Notes under the pieces: generated by a model
What the model saw: the letters and a program-made list of their open reading frames with translations, nothing else
What the model was told of the DNA's origin: nothing
Databases searched by the model: none
Shown: positions 16,822 to 25,097 of the stretch, piece by piece
Layout: each line of letters starts with the position of its first letter
How positions within the stretch are numbered: position 1 is the stretch's first letter
Made by a program: the position numbers and the translations under genes
Source of the DNA: Streptomyces europaeiscabiei
GTDB taxonomy: Bacteria > Actinomycetota > Actinomycetes > Streptomycetales > Streptomycetaceae
Assembly: GCF_036346855.1 (NCBI RefSeq)
Contig: NZ_CP107841.1
Coordinates: 682,001 to 746,000 of the forward strand
Direction of reading: 5' to 3'
Length of the DNA: 64,000 bases

Positions 16822-17050
16822 GTGGCCCACCACACTGATCCTCAACCGGGGCCGTGCCGACATCCCCACCCGCGCCAAGGACATCGAAGACGGCCTGGCC
16901 GATGTCATCACCGTCGGCTCGATGACCCTCGCCGACCCCGACCTCGTCGAGCGCGTACGCTCCGGCCCACCCCTCAACACTCCTGACATCAACACCTTCT
17001 ACGGCGGCGGCGCGACCGGCTGCACCGACCACCCCACCCACGCCGCCTGA
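16822..17050 (+). pseudogene. Old yellow enzyme / alkene reductase C-terminal remnant
   Basis: The plus-strand frame LILNRGRADIPTRAKDIEDGLADVITVGSMTLADPDLVERVRSGPPLNTPDINTFYGGGATGCTDHPT is the C-terminal end of the NADH:flavin oxidoreductase (NemA/alkene reductase) family: FMN-phosphate-binding DVITVGSM and the late LNTPDxxTFYGGG signature. The rest of the ~360-residue enzyme is absent. It abuts the AraC remnant, so a deletion fused the two genes' 3' parts in convergent orientation. Confidence 0.7.
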
Positions 17051-17245
17051 CGAAGGGCAGCCCGGCACCCGAGGGAACCGCCGCCCTTGAGCGCCTCGAC
17101 ACAGCTGCGGCGCACGACGGCCCGGCGACCCGAGGAGTCAGGGGCCGCCACCGACGTGCGCCGCAGCAGTTTCACTTCGCCCCCGGCGTTCCACCGAGGG
17201 CGAAGGAGTCCGGCATCACTTCACAGGCACCGGTCGCCGCCGGGG

Positions 17246-17737
17246 TCACCCCTGGGAGGGCGGCACCGGGAAGAGCATGCAGCTGCTGGTGGCGTGGGCG
17301 AGCAGGCGGTCCTTCACGTCGACCAACTGCGCCTGGGCGAGGGCGGTTTGACGGCCCTTGCTGACCACCGTGCCGATGGCGCGTACCGTACCCGTCTCCA
17401 CCGTGATCCGCCGCAGGAACTTCACCGTCAGGTCGAGCGAGGTGTACGCCATGCCCTGCGGGAGGGTGGACTGGACGGCACAACCCGCCGCCGAGTCGAG
17501 CAGGGTGGCGAAGATGCCGCCGTGCACGCTGCCGATCGGGTTGTAGTGCTCCTCACCCGGCGTGAGGGAGAAGACCGCCCTGCCGGGCTCCACCTCGTCC
17601 AGGGTGAAGTCGATGGAGTAGTTGATGGGCGGCCCCGGCAGTCGCCCCGCCTTCAGCTCGCGCAGGAAGTCGATGCCGGCCATGCGTCCGGCGGCCTCCG
17701 CAAGAATCGCGGGATCTTCCCATTGATACGTACGCAT
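17246..17737 (-). CDS. PaaI-family hotdog thioesterase
   Basis: 163-residue single hotdog-domain thioesterase that probably hydrolyses an acyl- or aryl-CoA. The catalytic helix region is EEHYNPIGSVHGGIFATLLDSAAGCAVQ (about 69-97, HGG motif), followed by strands AYTSLDLTVKFLRRIT and GTVRAIGTVVSKGRQTALAQAQLVD. Length fits PaaI/YbgC-type enzymes. The ATG at 17737 (MRTYQWEDP) was chosen because longer frames run into the promoter of the divergent regulator. The divergent HxlR gene suggests local control. Confidence 0.88.
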   Translation of the reverse strand: MRTYQWEDPAILAEAAGRMAGIDFLRELKAGRLPGPPINYSIDFTLDEVEPGRAVFSLTPGEEHYNPIGSVHGGIFATLLDSAAGCAVQSTLPQGMAYTSLDLTVKFLRRITVETGTVRAIGTVVSKGRQTALAQAQLVDVKDRLLAHATSSCMLFPVPPSQG

Positions 17738-17780
17738 CCGTCCCACGAACCGAGCACCTTCCCATCTGACTTTTACAAGT

Positions 17781-17792
17781 GAAGCTAGCTTC
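17781..17792. promoter_or_regulatory. 12-bp palindrome between thioesterase and HxlR gene
   Basis: GAAGCTAGCTTC is a perfect palindrome, extended imperfectly by GTG/CAC on its flanks, centred in the 104-bp divergent intergenic region. It is a candidate operator for the HxlR regulator. Confidence 0.5.
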
Positions 17793-17841
17793 CACCTCAC
17801 CTGACTGTCAATGACGAAGCCAGGGACCTTACGATGGCGGT

Positions 17842-18309
17842 ATGGAGTGGATTGAGGCGAGCACGGACAACTGCCCCGTCCAGCGCACACTCGACGTGGT
17901 CGGAGAGAAATGGACGCTGCTGATCCTGCGTGACGCCGTCAACGGAGTCCGCCGCTTCGACGACTTCCACCGCCACATCGGCCTCTCGGAAGCCGTCCTC
18001 AGCGACCGGCTCCGGAAACTGACCGCGGCCGGCGTCATGAAGACCGTCCCCTACCAGGAGCCCGGCAGCCGCCCCCGCAACGAGTACCGCCTGACCCGTA
18101 AGGGCTGGGACCTGTGGCCCGTCCTGATGGCACTGACCCAGTGGGGCGAGGCCTACGCCCTCAGCTCCGAGGGGCCGGTACTGGACATCCGGCACACCGA
18201 CTGCGACGCCCCGGTCCGCGTCGTCGTCGAATGCTCCGCGGAACACTCCGCCCTCACCCCCGCGGAAGTCACCGCCCGACCGGGACCAGGGGCCCGCCTC
18301 CGATCGTGA
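17842..18309 (+). CDS. HxlR-family transcriptional regulator
   Basis: 155-residue regulator with the canonical HxlR opening CPVQRTLDVVGEKWTLLILRDAVNGVRRFDDFHRHIGLSEAVLSDRLRKLTAAGVM. The Cys at about residue 11 and the KW dipeptide are diagnostic. A C-terminal extension of ~50 residues (VLDIRHTDCDAPVRVVVECSAEHSALTPAEVTARPGPGA) resembles the small additional domain of some actinobacterial members. The start is ATG at 17842. It is divergent from the thioesterase with a palindrome between them; autoregulation and control of the thioesterase is the simplest reading. Confidence 0.88.
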   Translation: MEWIEASTDNCPVQRTLDVVGEKWTLLILRDAVNGVRRFDDFHRHIGLSEAVLSDRLRKLTAAGVMKTVPYQEPGSRPRNEYRLTRKGWDLWPVLMALTQWGEAYALSSEGPVLDIRHTDCDAPVRVVVECSAEHSALTPAEVTARPGPGARLRS

Positions 18310-18439
18310 GTCATCGCCCACCGGTCCGCACGACCACTGATCAGCAGCGGAATTAGCACACCGATCATCATATTACATACGTCAGGTCATGAATTGGGCC
18401 GGCTACGAGTCGGCCCGACGGAGCGAATGGAGGGAGCTC

Positions 18440-18859
18440 GTGGTGCGTTACGCCAAGGAGCACAAGCAGGTGACGCGGCAGCGCATCATCGAGAGGGCCG
18501 GCCACCGGTGAGAGGGCCGGCCACCGGTTCAAGCCGGACGGCATGGACGGCTCGGGCATCTCCACACTGATGTCGGGTGCAGGGCTCACCAACGGTGCCT
18601 TCTACGCCCACTTCGCGTCCAAGGACGACCTCGTCGCCCATGTCGTGGCCGACGAACTGCGCACGCGGGTCGCGAGGTACGGCACCCTCCGGCCCGGCCG
18701 CGCGGACTCGAGGACCTCATTCGCGAGTATCTGTCGCCTGCCCATCGGGACCGCCCCGGCCTCGGATGCCCTTCCGCCGCCCTGATCGACATGGAACCAC
18801 TCTTCGAACAGTGCATCGGCGAACTGACCGTCCCCCTCGGCCTGCCCCGGAAGCCCTGA
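18440..18859 (+). pseudogene. TetR-family regulator, inactivated by a tandem duplication and a second frameshift
   Basis: The gene starts at a GTG after GGAGGGAG and reads VVRYAKEHKQVTRQRIIERAGHR. A 19-bp tandem duplication then shifts the frame and creates a TGA. Skipping one copy restores RFKPDGMDGSGISTLMSGAGLTNGAFYAHFASKDDLVAHVV, the TetR helix-turn-helix. A second frameshift near 18,705 leads into GLEDLIREYLSPAHRDRPGLGCPSAALID. The remainder of the ligand-binding domain is missing before the stop at 18859. Confidence 0.8.
18491..18528 (+). repeat. 19-bp tandem duplication inside the TetR pseudogene
   Basis: GAGAGGGCCGGCCACCGGT occurs twice back to back (18491-18509 and 18510-18528), identical. 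Nineteen is not a multiple of three, so it breaks the reading frame. This looks like a recent slippage mutation. Confidence 0.9.
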
Positions 18860-18911
18860 CAAGGCGGGACCGTTTCGCGTGATGGTGAAGCGGCCCCGCG
18901 GGATGTGACTG

Positions 18912-20006
18912 TCAGCCGTTGAGAGCGTCGATGAGGGCCTTGGTGACATCCTCCGTCGAGGCGGTGCCGCCGACGTCGCGGGTGAGGATGCCCGCGGCGG
19001 TCGTGGCCTCGATCGCCCTGTTCAGGCGGGCCGCCTGGTCGGGCAGGCCGAAGTGCTCCAGCATCAGCGCGGCGCTGCCGACCGCGCCGATGGGGTTGGC
19101 CAGGCCCTGCCCGGCGATGTCCGGGGCGGAGCCGTGGACCGGCTCGAACATGCTCGGGAAGCGGCGCTCGGGGCTGAGGTTGGCGCTGGCCGCCAGGCCC
19201 AGGCTGCCGGCCAGGGCGCTGCCGAGGTCGGACAGGATGTCGGCGTTGAGGTTGGAAGCGACGACGACCGAGAGATCCTCGGGGCGCAGGACGAACTTTG
19301 CGGACATCGCGTCCACGAGCACGCTCTCGGTCTCGACGTTCGGGTAGTCGGCGGCGACGCGCTTGAAGACGTCGTCCCACAGGACCATGCCGTACTGCTG
19401 GGCGTTGCTCTCGGTGACGGAGGAGACCTTCTTTCGCGCCCTGGTGCACGCCAGATCGAAGGCGAACCGCATGATCCGCTCGCAGCCCACCTCGGTGAAC
19501 AGGGCGGACTGGACGGCGACTTCACCGCCCTGTCCGCGAGCGGAGAGGTTGCGGCCGCCGAGACCCGCGTACTCGCCCTCGCTGTTCTCGCGGACGACGA
19601 CCCAGTCCAGCTCGGTGTCGTCGGCCTTGCGCAGGGGGCTCTGTACGCCGGGCAGGAAGTGCACGGGCCGGACGTTGGCCCACTGGTCGAAGTTCTGGCA
19701 GATCCTCAGGCGCAAGCCCCACAGGCTGACGTGGTCGGGGACGGTCGGCCAGCCGACCGCGCCGAAGTAGATCGCGTCGAAGTCCTTGAGCTGCTCCAGG
19801 CCGTCGTCGTCCATCATGTTGCCGGTGCGCTCGTAGTACTCACAGCCCCAGGGGAACTCCTCCCAGCCGAAGGCGAAGGGCTCGGCGGAGTCCCGGGAGT
19901 TCTCGGCCAGGGCGTCCAGGACGGCCCGCCCGGCGGCGACGACCTCCTTGCCCACCCCGTCGGCGGGGATGGCGGCGATACGGAACGTGCGGGGTGCGGC
20001 TGTCAT
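18912..20006 (-). CDS. Tartrate dehydrogenase / 3-isopropylmalate dehydrogenase-like enzyme
   Basis: 364-residue NAD(+)- and divalent-metal-dependent beta-decarboxylating dehydrogenase. Signatures: IAAIPADGVGKEVV at the N-terminus, the substrate-arginine block LRLRICQNFDQWANVRPVHFLPGVQSPL, VVVRENSEGEYAGLGG, the metal-binding aspartates in SNLNADILSDLGSALAGSLG, and the NAD-loop region FEPVHGSAPDIAGQGLANPIG. The WANVRP and ENSEGEYAG features favour tartrate dehydrogenase/decarboxylase (TtuC) or D-malate dehydrogenase over LeuB. The ATG at 20006 follows GGAGGCACCC. It is a single-gene unit. Confidence 0.88.
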   Translation of the reverse strand: MTAAPRTFRIAAIPADGVGKEVVAAGRAVLDALAENSRDSAEPFAFGWEEFPWGCEYYERTGNMMDDDGLEQLKDFDAIYFGAVGWPTVPDHVSLWGLRLRICQNFDQWANVRPVHFLPGVQSPLRKADDTELDWVVVRENSEGEYAGLGGRNLSARGQGGEVAVQSALFTEVGCERIMRFAFDLACTRARKKVSSVTESNAQQYGMVLWDDVFKRVAADYPNVETESVLVDAMSAKFVLRPEDLSVVVASNLNADILSDLGSALAGSLGLAASANLSPERRFPSMFEPVHGSAPDIAGQGLANPIGAVGSAALMLEHFGLPDQAARLNRAIEATTAAGILTRDVGGTASTEDVTKALIDALNG

Positions 20007-20118
20007 GGGTGCCTCCGGCTCGCGTCGTGCGGTCGGATTCGAGTCAACACACCGACCTCGCGGTGCGTCCAAGACCTGCTTTCGATACGACGTATAGGCG
20101 TGGCCGATCGGTCCTGCG

Positions 20119-20397
20119 TCACGCAGTACGGGCCCGCCGCTCCGCCAGCGCCCCGGTGAGAGCGAGGAACGCCCGCGCGGCCGGTGTGAGGTGCGCGGGC
20201 AGACTGACCATCGCCACGTGGAGGCACCGGGGTGGGCGTCGCGGTCCTGCCCTCCGCCTGGGCTCGGCTGGCCCGCCGATGCGGTGCCGTGGTCGCCCCC
20301 ATCGAGCCGACCGCGTCGACGTGCGGTGGTCCACGACCGTCACGATCTCCGTTCCGGTGCCGCCCGCGGTGATGTCGTCCACGATGCTGCGCATCAG
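20119..20397 (-). pseudogene. LysR-family remnant with an internal inversion
   Basis: The minus strand reads RSIVDDITAGGTGTEIVTVVDHRTST (from 20397 down to about 20320), then unrelated sequence, then LHVAMVSLPAHLTPAARAFLALTG to a stop at 20119. The missing middle of such a LysR effector domain, GTGVGVAVLPSAWARLARRCGAVVAPIEPTAS, is present but on the plus strand at about 20228-20325. Reinverting that ~100-bp piece would give a continuous C-terminal half. The N-terminal HTH is absent. Confidence 0.6.
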
Positions 20398-20404
20398 GCT
20401 GGCC

Positions 20405-21151
20405 TCACATCCGGGATCTCAGCACGTCGACCTCACAGCCCGACGCGAACGGGTCGAAGCCGTGCTCGATCAGCCAGCGAACTGCCAGCAGGCTTCGCAG
20501 CGACCACCACGCGTGGATCACGTCGAGGTCGACGTCGGTGCCATAGCCGGCGATGACGTCGTCGAGGTGCTCCTCGTGTCCGAGCGTGAAGGTGGCGAGG
20601 TCGTACAGGGCATCCCCCTGGCCCGCCTCGGACCAGTCGATGATGCCCGTGACCTCGTCGCCGTCGACGAAGACGTGCGCGATCTGCAGGTCGCCGTGCG
20701 TGAACGCCGCAGTCCACGGCCGCAGCGCGGCCTCGGCGACCTGGCGGTTGCGGGTGACCAGGTCGGCGGGCAGGAGGCCGTTCGTCACGAGCGACTCGCA
20801 CTCGTCGTCGAGTTGTGCCGCCAGCGCGACGATGCTCCGGCCGGCCCCGCCGGGCCGGGGCGGCAGCGGCGCGTCGTGCAGCTTCCGGATGGTGGCGCCC
20901 GCCGCGGCCCACGCCGCCGGCGACCCGGTCGACGGCCCGCCGAGGCGCCCAAGCGTCGTCCCCGGGAGTGCGGCGATCGCGAGCACGTGCGGCTTGTGCC
21001 ACAGGACCTCCGGGGTCGGGACCGGCGCGAGGGACATCGCCTCGACCTCGACGTCGATGCGCGCCTGATCGGCGTCCACCTTCAGGAACACGTCGCCGAC
21101 GCGCAGAGTCGCGCGCTCGGAATGGGCGACGACGACTTCGACCTCATCCAT
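20405..21151 (-). CDS. APH/choline-kinase-like phosphotransferase
   Basis: 248-residue small-molecule kinase of the aminoglycoside phosphotransferase fold. The catalytic loop is FTHGDLQIAHVFVDG (HGD at about 150-152) and the metal-binding segment is GIIDWSEAGQGDALYDLATF. The N-terminal nucleotide-binding lobe is short but has VFLKVDAD for the ATP lysine. Many actinobacterial paralogues phosphorylate antibiotics (including viomycin/hygromycin-type), choline or sugars, so resistance cannot be assumed. The ATG at 21151 lies about 40 bp downstream of a TTATCGC/GCGATAA dyad. Confidence 0.83.
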   Translation of the reverse strand: MDEVEVVVAHSERATLRVGDVFLKVDADQARIDVEVEAMSLAPVPTPEVLWHKPHVLAIAALPGTTLGRLGGPSTGSPAAWAAAGATIRKLHDAPLPPRPGGAGRSIVALAAQLDDECESLVTNGLLPADLVTRNRQVAEAALRPWTAAFTHGDLQIAHVFVDGDEVTGIIDWSEAGQGDALYDLATFTLGHEEHLDDVIAGYGTDVDLDVIHAWWSLRSLLAVRWLIEHGFDPFASGCEVDVLRSRM

Positions 21152-21193
21152 GGGCGACCAGTATCCCGGGGATGATCGCCGACGTCGCCAGGT

Positions 21194-21209
21194 TTATCGC
21201 GTGCGATAA
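21194..21209. promoter_or_regulatory. Dyad upstream of the phosphotransferase gene
   Basis: TTATCGC-GT-GCGATAA, perfect 7-bp arms, 43 bases upstream of the ATG at 21151. A candidate repressor site; no neighbouring intact regulator is an obvious partner, although a LacI remnant lies nearby. Confidence 0.45.
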
Positions 21210-21503
21210 CGCGGCTGACCGCGTCCCGCTACCCGGCGGCCTCGTGCACGACACCGACCTCTGACCAGGTCAAGCCCACCACTTTTGTCAGGAGTCCTAA
21301 GTATCTCCGGAGCATCACGTTGACCTGCACTTTTGCCAACCAGCTCCAGCAGTACGGGGAGGTGTCTGCCGAGCACTTGGCGCATCGGGTACAGATTCGT
21401 AGATCTTCCTGCCCTGCACCGCAAGAAGGCCCCCTCCCTCCTCAGGCTGCCTGCACGGCGTGCTGCGTGCCCTCCACGAGGCGGGCCGTGACGTGCCGGG
21501 CGC
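21210..21503. other. Stretch with no recognisable gene
   Basis: Short frames on both strands without a family signature or plausible ribosome site. It lies between the phosphotransferase promoter and the LacI remnant and is probably decayed coding DNA. Confidence 0.5.
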
Positions 21504-21710
21504 GACGCCAGCCCGGTCGGCTACGACGACATCCCCGAGGCCGCATACGCATGGCCTCCGTTGACCACGGTGCGGTATGACTTCGGCGAGGCCGCGCGTC
21601 GCGCGCTGGAACTCCTTGTCGCCCAGATCGAGGGCGGGCCGAGAACAGGAACCCTGGTCGCGCTGGAGCCCGAACTGGTTGTACGGGGCAGCAGCGGCCC
21701 TCCTACCTGA
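21504..21710 (+). pseudogene. LacI-family regulator C-terminal remnant
   Basis: The frame reads DASPVGYDDIPEAAYAWPPLTTVRYDFGEAARRALELLVAQIEGG and ends VALEPELVVRGSSGPPT. This is the final third of a LacI/GalR effector domain (VGYDDIPEA, PPLTTVR, LEPELVVRGSS are classic). No HTH and no start are present. Confidence 0.8.
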
Positions 21711-21722
21711 CTGCGGAGTCGG

Positions 21723-21830
21723 AACCAGCGGATCTTCCGGGACTACCTGCCCGCCCATCCCGGGGACGCGAACCGGTACACGCAGCTCGAGCAGGCGATC
21801 GTCGCCGCTGGTACGGGACCGGCCGGTGAA
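21723..21830 (+). pseudogene. Possible GrpB-family remnant
   Basis: A short segment RIFRDYLPAHPGDANRYTQLEQAI resembles the late part of GrpB/UPF0157 nucleotidyltransferase-like proteins (FRDYLRAHP motif). Too short to be certain; there are no flanking conserved parts. Confidence 0.35.
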
Positions 21831-21942
21831 CCCTTCCAGCCAGAGCAGCAGCGACTACTCGAACCGGCTCCAAGCGGCGGACGCCCGTTCGGCGTTGGCC
21901 GCGGCCTGGCGGTGTCCCTTGCCTGTGCGGCATGCCCCACCC

Positions 21943-22878
21943 TCATTTCGGCGGACGGGAGATCATGGGCCGACCGGCCTCCATCATCTCGGCGACCCGG
22001 GTCGTCGTCTCCCGCAGCCACATGTGCGCCGCGTCGTGCATGTGGACCGGATGCCACCACAAGGCCTGCTGGAGCGGCACGGCGTCATAGGGCGGTTCCA
22101 TGATGCGGACGGGTGCCATTCCGTCCAGCTCGTCGGCGAGACGCCTCTGAAAGAGAGCTACCCGACGGGTGCCTGCGACCAGGAGTGGCATCAGCTGGAA
22201 ACTGTCGACGGAGACCGCCACGCGCGGCTCGATGCCGAGCATGGCGATCTGGCGGGCGGCGGGGGCGTCGTAGGCTCGTTGGTACGTCACCCACGGCAGC
22301 CGGGCCAGGTCGTCGAGGGTGAGCTGCTCGCCGACCTCCGGGTTGTCGTCCGCGACCAGGAAGACCCAGCTGTCCTGGTAGAGCTCGACCGTGGGGAAGC
22401 CGCGAATGATGCCGTGGGGCAGCAGCAGCCCGTCCACGCTGCTGAGCAGCGACCCGGTGCTGTCGATGAATTCGTTCGGTACCTGTTTGAACCTTAGCCG
22501 TATGCCTGGTGCCTCGGCTTGGACGGTGCGGGCGAGTTCGATGCCGAATACAGCAACCGCATAGTCCGAGGCGATCAGCGTGAACTCGCGTTCCTCGCGG
22601 GAGGGGTTGAATTCGGCCTGACTGGCGAAGACGCGCTCCAGCAGGTCGCATGCAGTGGTGGTTCGGTCGAGGAGGGCCTGCCCGAGGGCGGTCAGTTCGT
22701 ACCCTCCGCCCACCCGGGCGAGCAGGTCGTCGTCGAAGTGGCGACGCAGCCGGGCCAGGGCCGCGCTCATCGCGGGTTGACTGAGCCCGATGCGCTGGCC
22801 GGCCCTGGTGACGTTGCGCTCCTGCAGGAGTGCGCGCAGGGCAACGACGAGGTTGAGGTCCAGGCTGGCCAAGTTCAC
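21943..22878 (-). CDS. LysR-family regulator of the aromatic cluster
   Basis: 311-residue LTTR of the NodD/NahR/LinR type. The HTH is LDLNLVVALRALLQERNVTRAGQRIGLSQPAMSAALARLRRHFDDDLLAR (about 5-54). The effector domain follows (REFTLIASDYAVAVFG, VDGLLLPHG, DSWVFLVADDNPEV). The GTG at 22878 (VNLASLDLNLV) is preferred: LTTRs of this group begin only a few residues before LDLNLL, and the ATG at 22938 would add 20 atypical residues. It is divergent from the FAH-led catabolic operon and an LTTR-type palindrome lies between; it is the probable activator of that operon. Confidence 0.9.
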   Translation of the reverse strand: MNLASLDLNLVVALRALLQERNVTRAGQRIGLSQPAMSAALARLRRHFDDDLLARVGGGYELTALGQALLDRTTTACDLLERVFASQAEFNPSREEREFTLIASDYAVAVFGIELARTVQAEAPGIRLRFKQVPNEFIDSTGSLLSSVDGLLLPHGIIRGFPTVELYQDSWVFLVADDNPEVGEQLTLDDLARLPWVTYQRAYDAPAARQIAMLGIEPRVAVSVDSFQLMPLLVAGTRRVALFQRRLADELDGMAPVRIMEPPYDAVPLQQALWWHPVHMHDAAHMWLRETTTRVAEMMEAGRPMISRPPK

Positions 22879-22943
22879 GAAGCATCCCAATTCCGGAGCC
22901 GGGCCCCGTCCGTCGGTATTCACCGGCTGGATTCTCATATACA

Positions 22944-22957
22944 GGAAATCGATTTCC
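22944..22957. promoter_or_regulatory. Palindromic LysR-type operator
   Basis: GGAAATCGATTTCC is a perfect 14-bp palindrome, flanked by CA/CTG, located 66 bp upstream of the LysR GTG and 55 bp upstream of the FAH gene. Position and symmetry fit an LTTR binding site controlling both directions. Confidence 0.6.
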
Positions 22958-23011
22958 CTGATTGCAATCTACGGGCCAGATTAGTGGCACCGCAATCGGG
23001 AGGACATCTCC

Positions 23012-24016
23012 GTGAAATCCGCAGCCACGTCGGCACTCTTCACCCCCTTCTCCGGACCGTTCGCCATCGGCACCCTTTCGGCACCGGCCGAGGCCAGGTT
23101 CCCGGGCCTCGTGACGCCGGACGGCCGAGCGCTCGACCTGCGTACGACACTGGACGAACCCGCGTTGACCACGCTCACGCTTCTGGAGCGCTGGGACGAG
23201 GAGTTGCCCCGCCTGCACACCCTCGCCGGGGACCCGGCGCGCGACTGGCGGCCGCTGGCGGACCTGGTGGTGCACGCGCCCGTCGAGCCCCGGCAGATCT
23301 TCCAGTCCGGCGCCAACTACCGGCAGCACGTGATCGACCTGGCGGTCGCACACCGCGCCCCGGACGACCCGCGCACCGTCGAGGAGTCCCGCGCCGAGGT
23401 CGCGGCGGTCATGGACAAGCGGGCTGCCGAGGACCTCCCGTACGTCTTCGTCGGCCTGCCGACCACGATCAGCGGTCCCTACGACGACGTGGTACTACCC
23501 GACTGGGCCGAGAAGCCCGACTGGGAACTGGAGCTGGTCGCGGTGATCTCCCGCCCCGCCTACCGGGTCACCGTGGAGGATGCGCTGGAGTACGTCGCGG
23601 GCTACACCATCGCCAACGACCTGACCGACCGCGCGACCGTCTTCCGCCGGGACATGCCCCCGATCGGCACCGACTGGCTGCGCAGCAAGAACGCCCCCGG
23701 CTTCACCCCACTCGGCCCGTGGATCGTCCCGGCCGACTCCATCGCCGACCCGTCCGACCTTCAGGTCACCCTGAGACTCAACGGCGAGACCATGCAGGAC
23801 GAGTCCACCAAGGACATGGTCTTCGGCGTCGCACGGCTGGTCTCGTACATCTCCCAGAGCGCCCAACTCCTGCCCGGCGACCTGGTTCTGACCGGCAGCC
23901 CGGCCGGAAACGGCATCCACTGGGGCCGGCTGCTGCGCGACGGAGACGTGATGGACGGCTCGGTCACCGGGCTCGGCGCCCAGCGCACCCGCTGTGTCGC
24001 GGAGGAGGACCGATGA
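23012..24016 (+). CDS. Fumarylacetoacetate hydrolase (FAH)-family enzyme
   Basis: 334-residue enzyme of the FAH/2-hydroxyhepta-2,4-diene-1,7-dioate isomerase family, which cleaves C-C bonds of ring-cleavage products. It carries FQSGANYRQHVIDL (catalytic region), metal-binding glutamates in DWELELVAVISR, GYTIANDLTDR, KNAPGFTPLGPWIV and the late QLLPGDLVLTGSPAGNG. The long N-terminal domain (about 100 residues) is typical of the actinobacterial subgroup. GTG start at 23012 with GGAGGA upstream. The stop overlaps the start of the cyclase-family gene (ATGA). First gene of the operon facing LysR. Confidence 0.9.
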   Translation: MKSAATSALFTPFSGPFAIGTLSAPAEARFPGLVTPDGRALDLRTTLDEPALTTLTLLERWDEELPRLHTLAGDPARDWRPLADLVVHAPVEPRQIFQSGANYRQHVIDLAVAHRAPDDPRTVEESRAEVAAVMDKRAAEDLPYVFVGLPTTISGPYDDVVLPDWAEKPDWELELVAVISRPAYRVTVEDALEYVAGYTIANDLTDRATVFRRDMPPIGTDWLRSKNAPGFTPLGPWIVPADSIADPSDLQVTLRLNGETMQDESTKDMVFGVARLVSYISQSAQLLPGDLVLTGSPAGNGIHWGRLLRDGDVMDGSVTGLGAQRTRCVAEEDR

Positions 24017-24984
24017 GCGCCGACCGTATCGACCGTACGGATCCCGAGACGGCGATCGACGAGGCCGCCAAGGCGTACTCGAACTGGGGCCGCTGGGGCG
24101 AGGACGACGTGCTCGGCACGCTCAACTTCCTCGACGAGGCCAAGCGCCGCGAGGGCGCGGCCCTGATCCGCGACGGCGTCAGCTTCTCCTTGTCCCAGGC
24201 CTTCGACATGGACGGCCCGCAGAAAGGCTGGCGGCGGCGTACCAATCCGGTGCACACCATGCTCGCCACCGGCACCGACGCAGCCCTGGGCGGCCAGGGC
24301 TTTCCGCACGGTTTCGGTGGCGCCGACGACGTGATCGCCATGCCCTTGCAGTGCTCCACCCAATGGGACGGCCTCGGGCACATCTTCGATCACGGCAAGG
24401 CGTGGAACGGCCGCCCGGCGGAGAAGGTTGTCACCTCCGAAGGCGACCTGGTCACCGGCATCGAGCACATGGCACCGCACGTCGCCGGGCGGGGCGTCCT
24501 CCTTGACGTGGGTCTGGTCGTCGGCCAGGACGGCGAACTGCCCGACGGCTTCGCCATCACCGAGGAGCACCTGACCGAAACCGCAGCCTCGCACGGTGTG
24601 AGCGTCGGTCGTGGCGACCTGGTCCTCGTGCGCACCGGGCGGCTGACCCGCGCCCGCCACGAAGGCTGGGGCGACTACGCGGGCGGGCCGGCGCCGGGGC
24701 TGAGCTTCAGCACGGCCGGCTGGCTTCACCGGAGCGAGATCGCCGGGATCGCCACCGACACCTGGGGCTTCGAGGTGCGGCCCAACGAGTTCGACCACGC
24801 CTTCCAGCCGCTGCACCAGGTCGCCATCCCCCACATCGGTCTGCTCATCGGTGAGATGTGGGACCTCGACGCCCTCGCCGCACATAGCGCCGCCGACGGC
24901 CGGTACGAGTTCTGGCTCACCGCCGCGCCGCTGCCCATCACCGGATCCGTCGGCTCACCGGTGAATCCCATCGCCGTCAAGTAG
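24013..24984 (+). CDS. Cyclase-family (KynB-like) hydrolase
   Basis: 323-residue member of the PF04199 cyclase family, metal-dependent hydrolases that include kynurenine formamidase and isatin hydrolase. The metal-binding region is CSTQWDGLGHIFDHGKAWNGRP (HxGxH-like positions lie in WDGLGHIFDH), followed by GRGVLLDVGLVVG, GDLVLVRTGRL and the late PLHQVAIPHIGLLIGEMWDLDALA. The substrate is unknown; in this context it might open a lactone or amide intermediate. Coupled to the upstream FAH gene by ATGA overlap. Confidence 0.87.
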   Translation: MSADRIDRTDPETAIDEAAKAYSNWGRWGEDDVLGTLNFLDEAKRREGAALIRDGVSFSLSQAFDMDGPQKGWRRRTNPVHTMLATGTDAALGGQGFPHGFGGADDVIAMPLQCSTQWDGLGHIFDHGKAWNGRPAEKVVTSEGDLVTGIEHMAPHVAGRGVLLDVGLVVGQDGELPDGFAITEEHLTETAASHGVSVGRGDLVLVRTGRLTRARHEGWGDYAGGPAPGLSFSTAGWLHRSEIAGIATDTWGFEVRPNEFDHAFQPLHQVAIPHIGLLIGEMWDLDALAAHSAADGRYEFWLTAAPLPITGSVGSPVNPIAVK

Positions 24985-25097
24985 CGCCTGGACTGCCGGG
25001 CGGGCCGCGCCCGGACGGCCACGCCACTCTCACCCGCCCGGCCTGCAAGCCCTCCTCTGCCGCTCGAAGTCGCGCGGCACCATCTCAGGGAGAACCC

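Noticed and set aside
20405..21151. Aminoglycoside resistance gene
   Set aside because: The fold is APH-like, but the family includes many kinases of unrelated small molecules and there is no resistance context.
22519..24984. Frame apparently fusing LysR antisense, FAH and cyclase
   Set aside because: Only the last part from 24013 (cyclase) has family signal; the FAH gene is read in a different frame.
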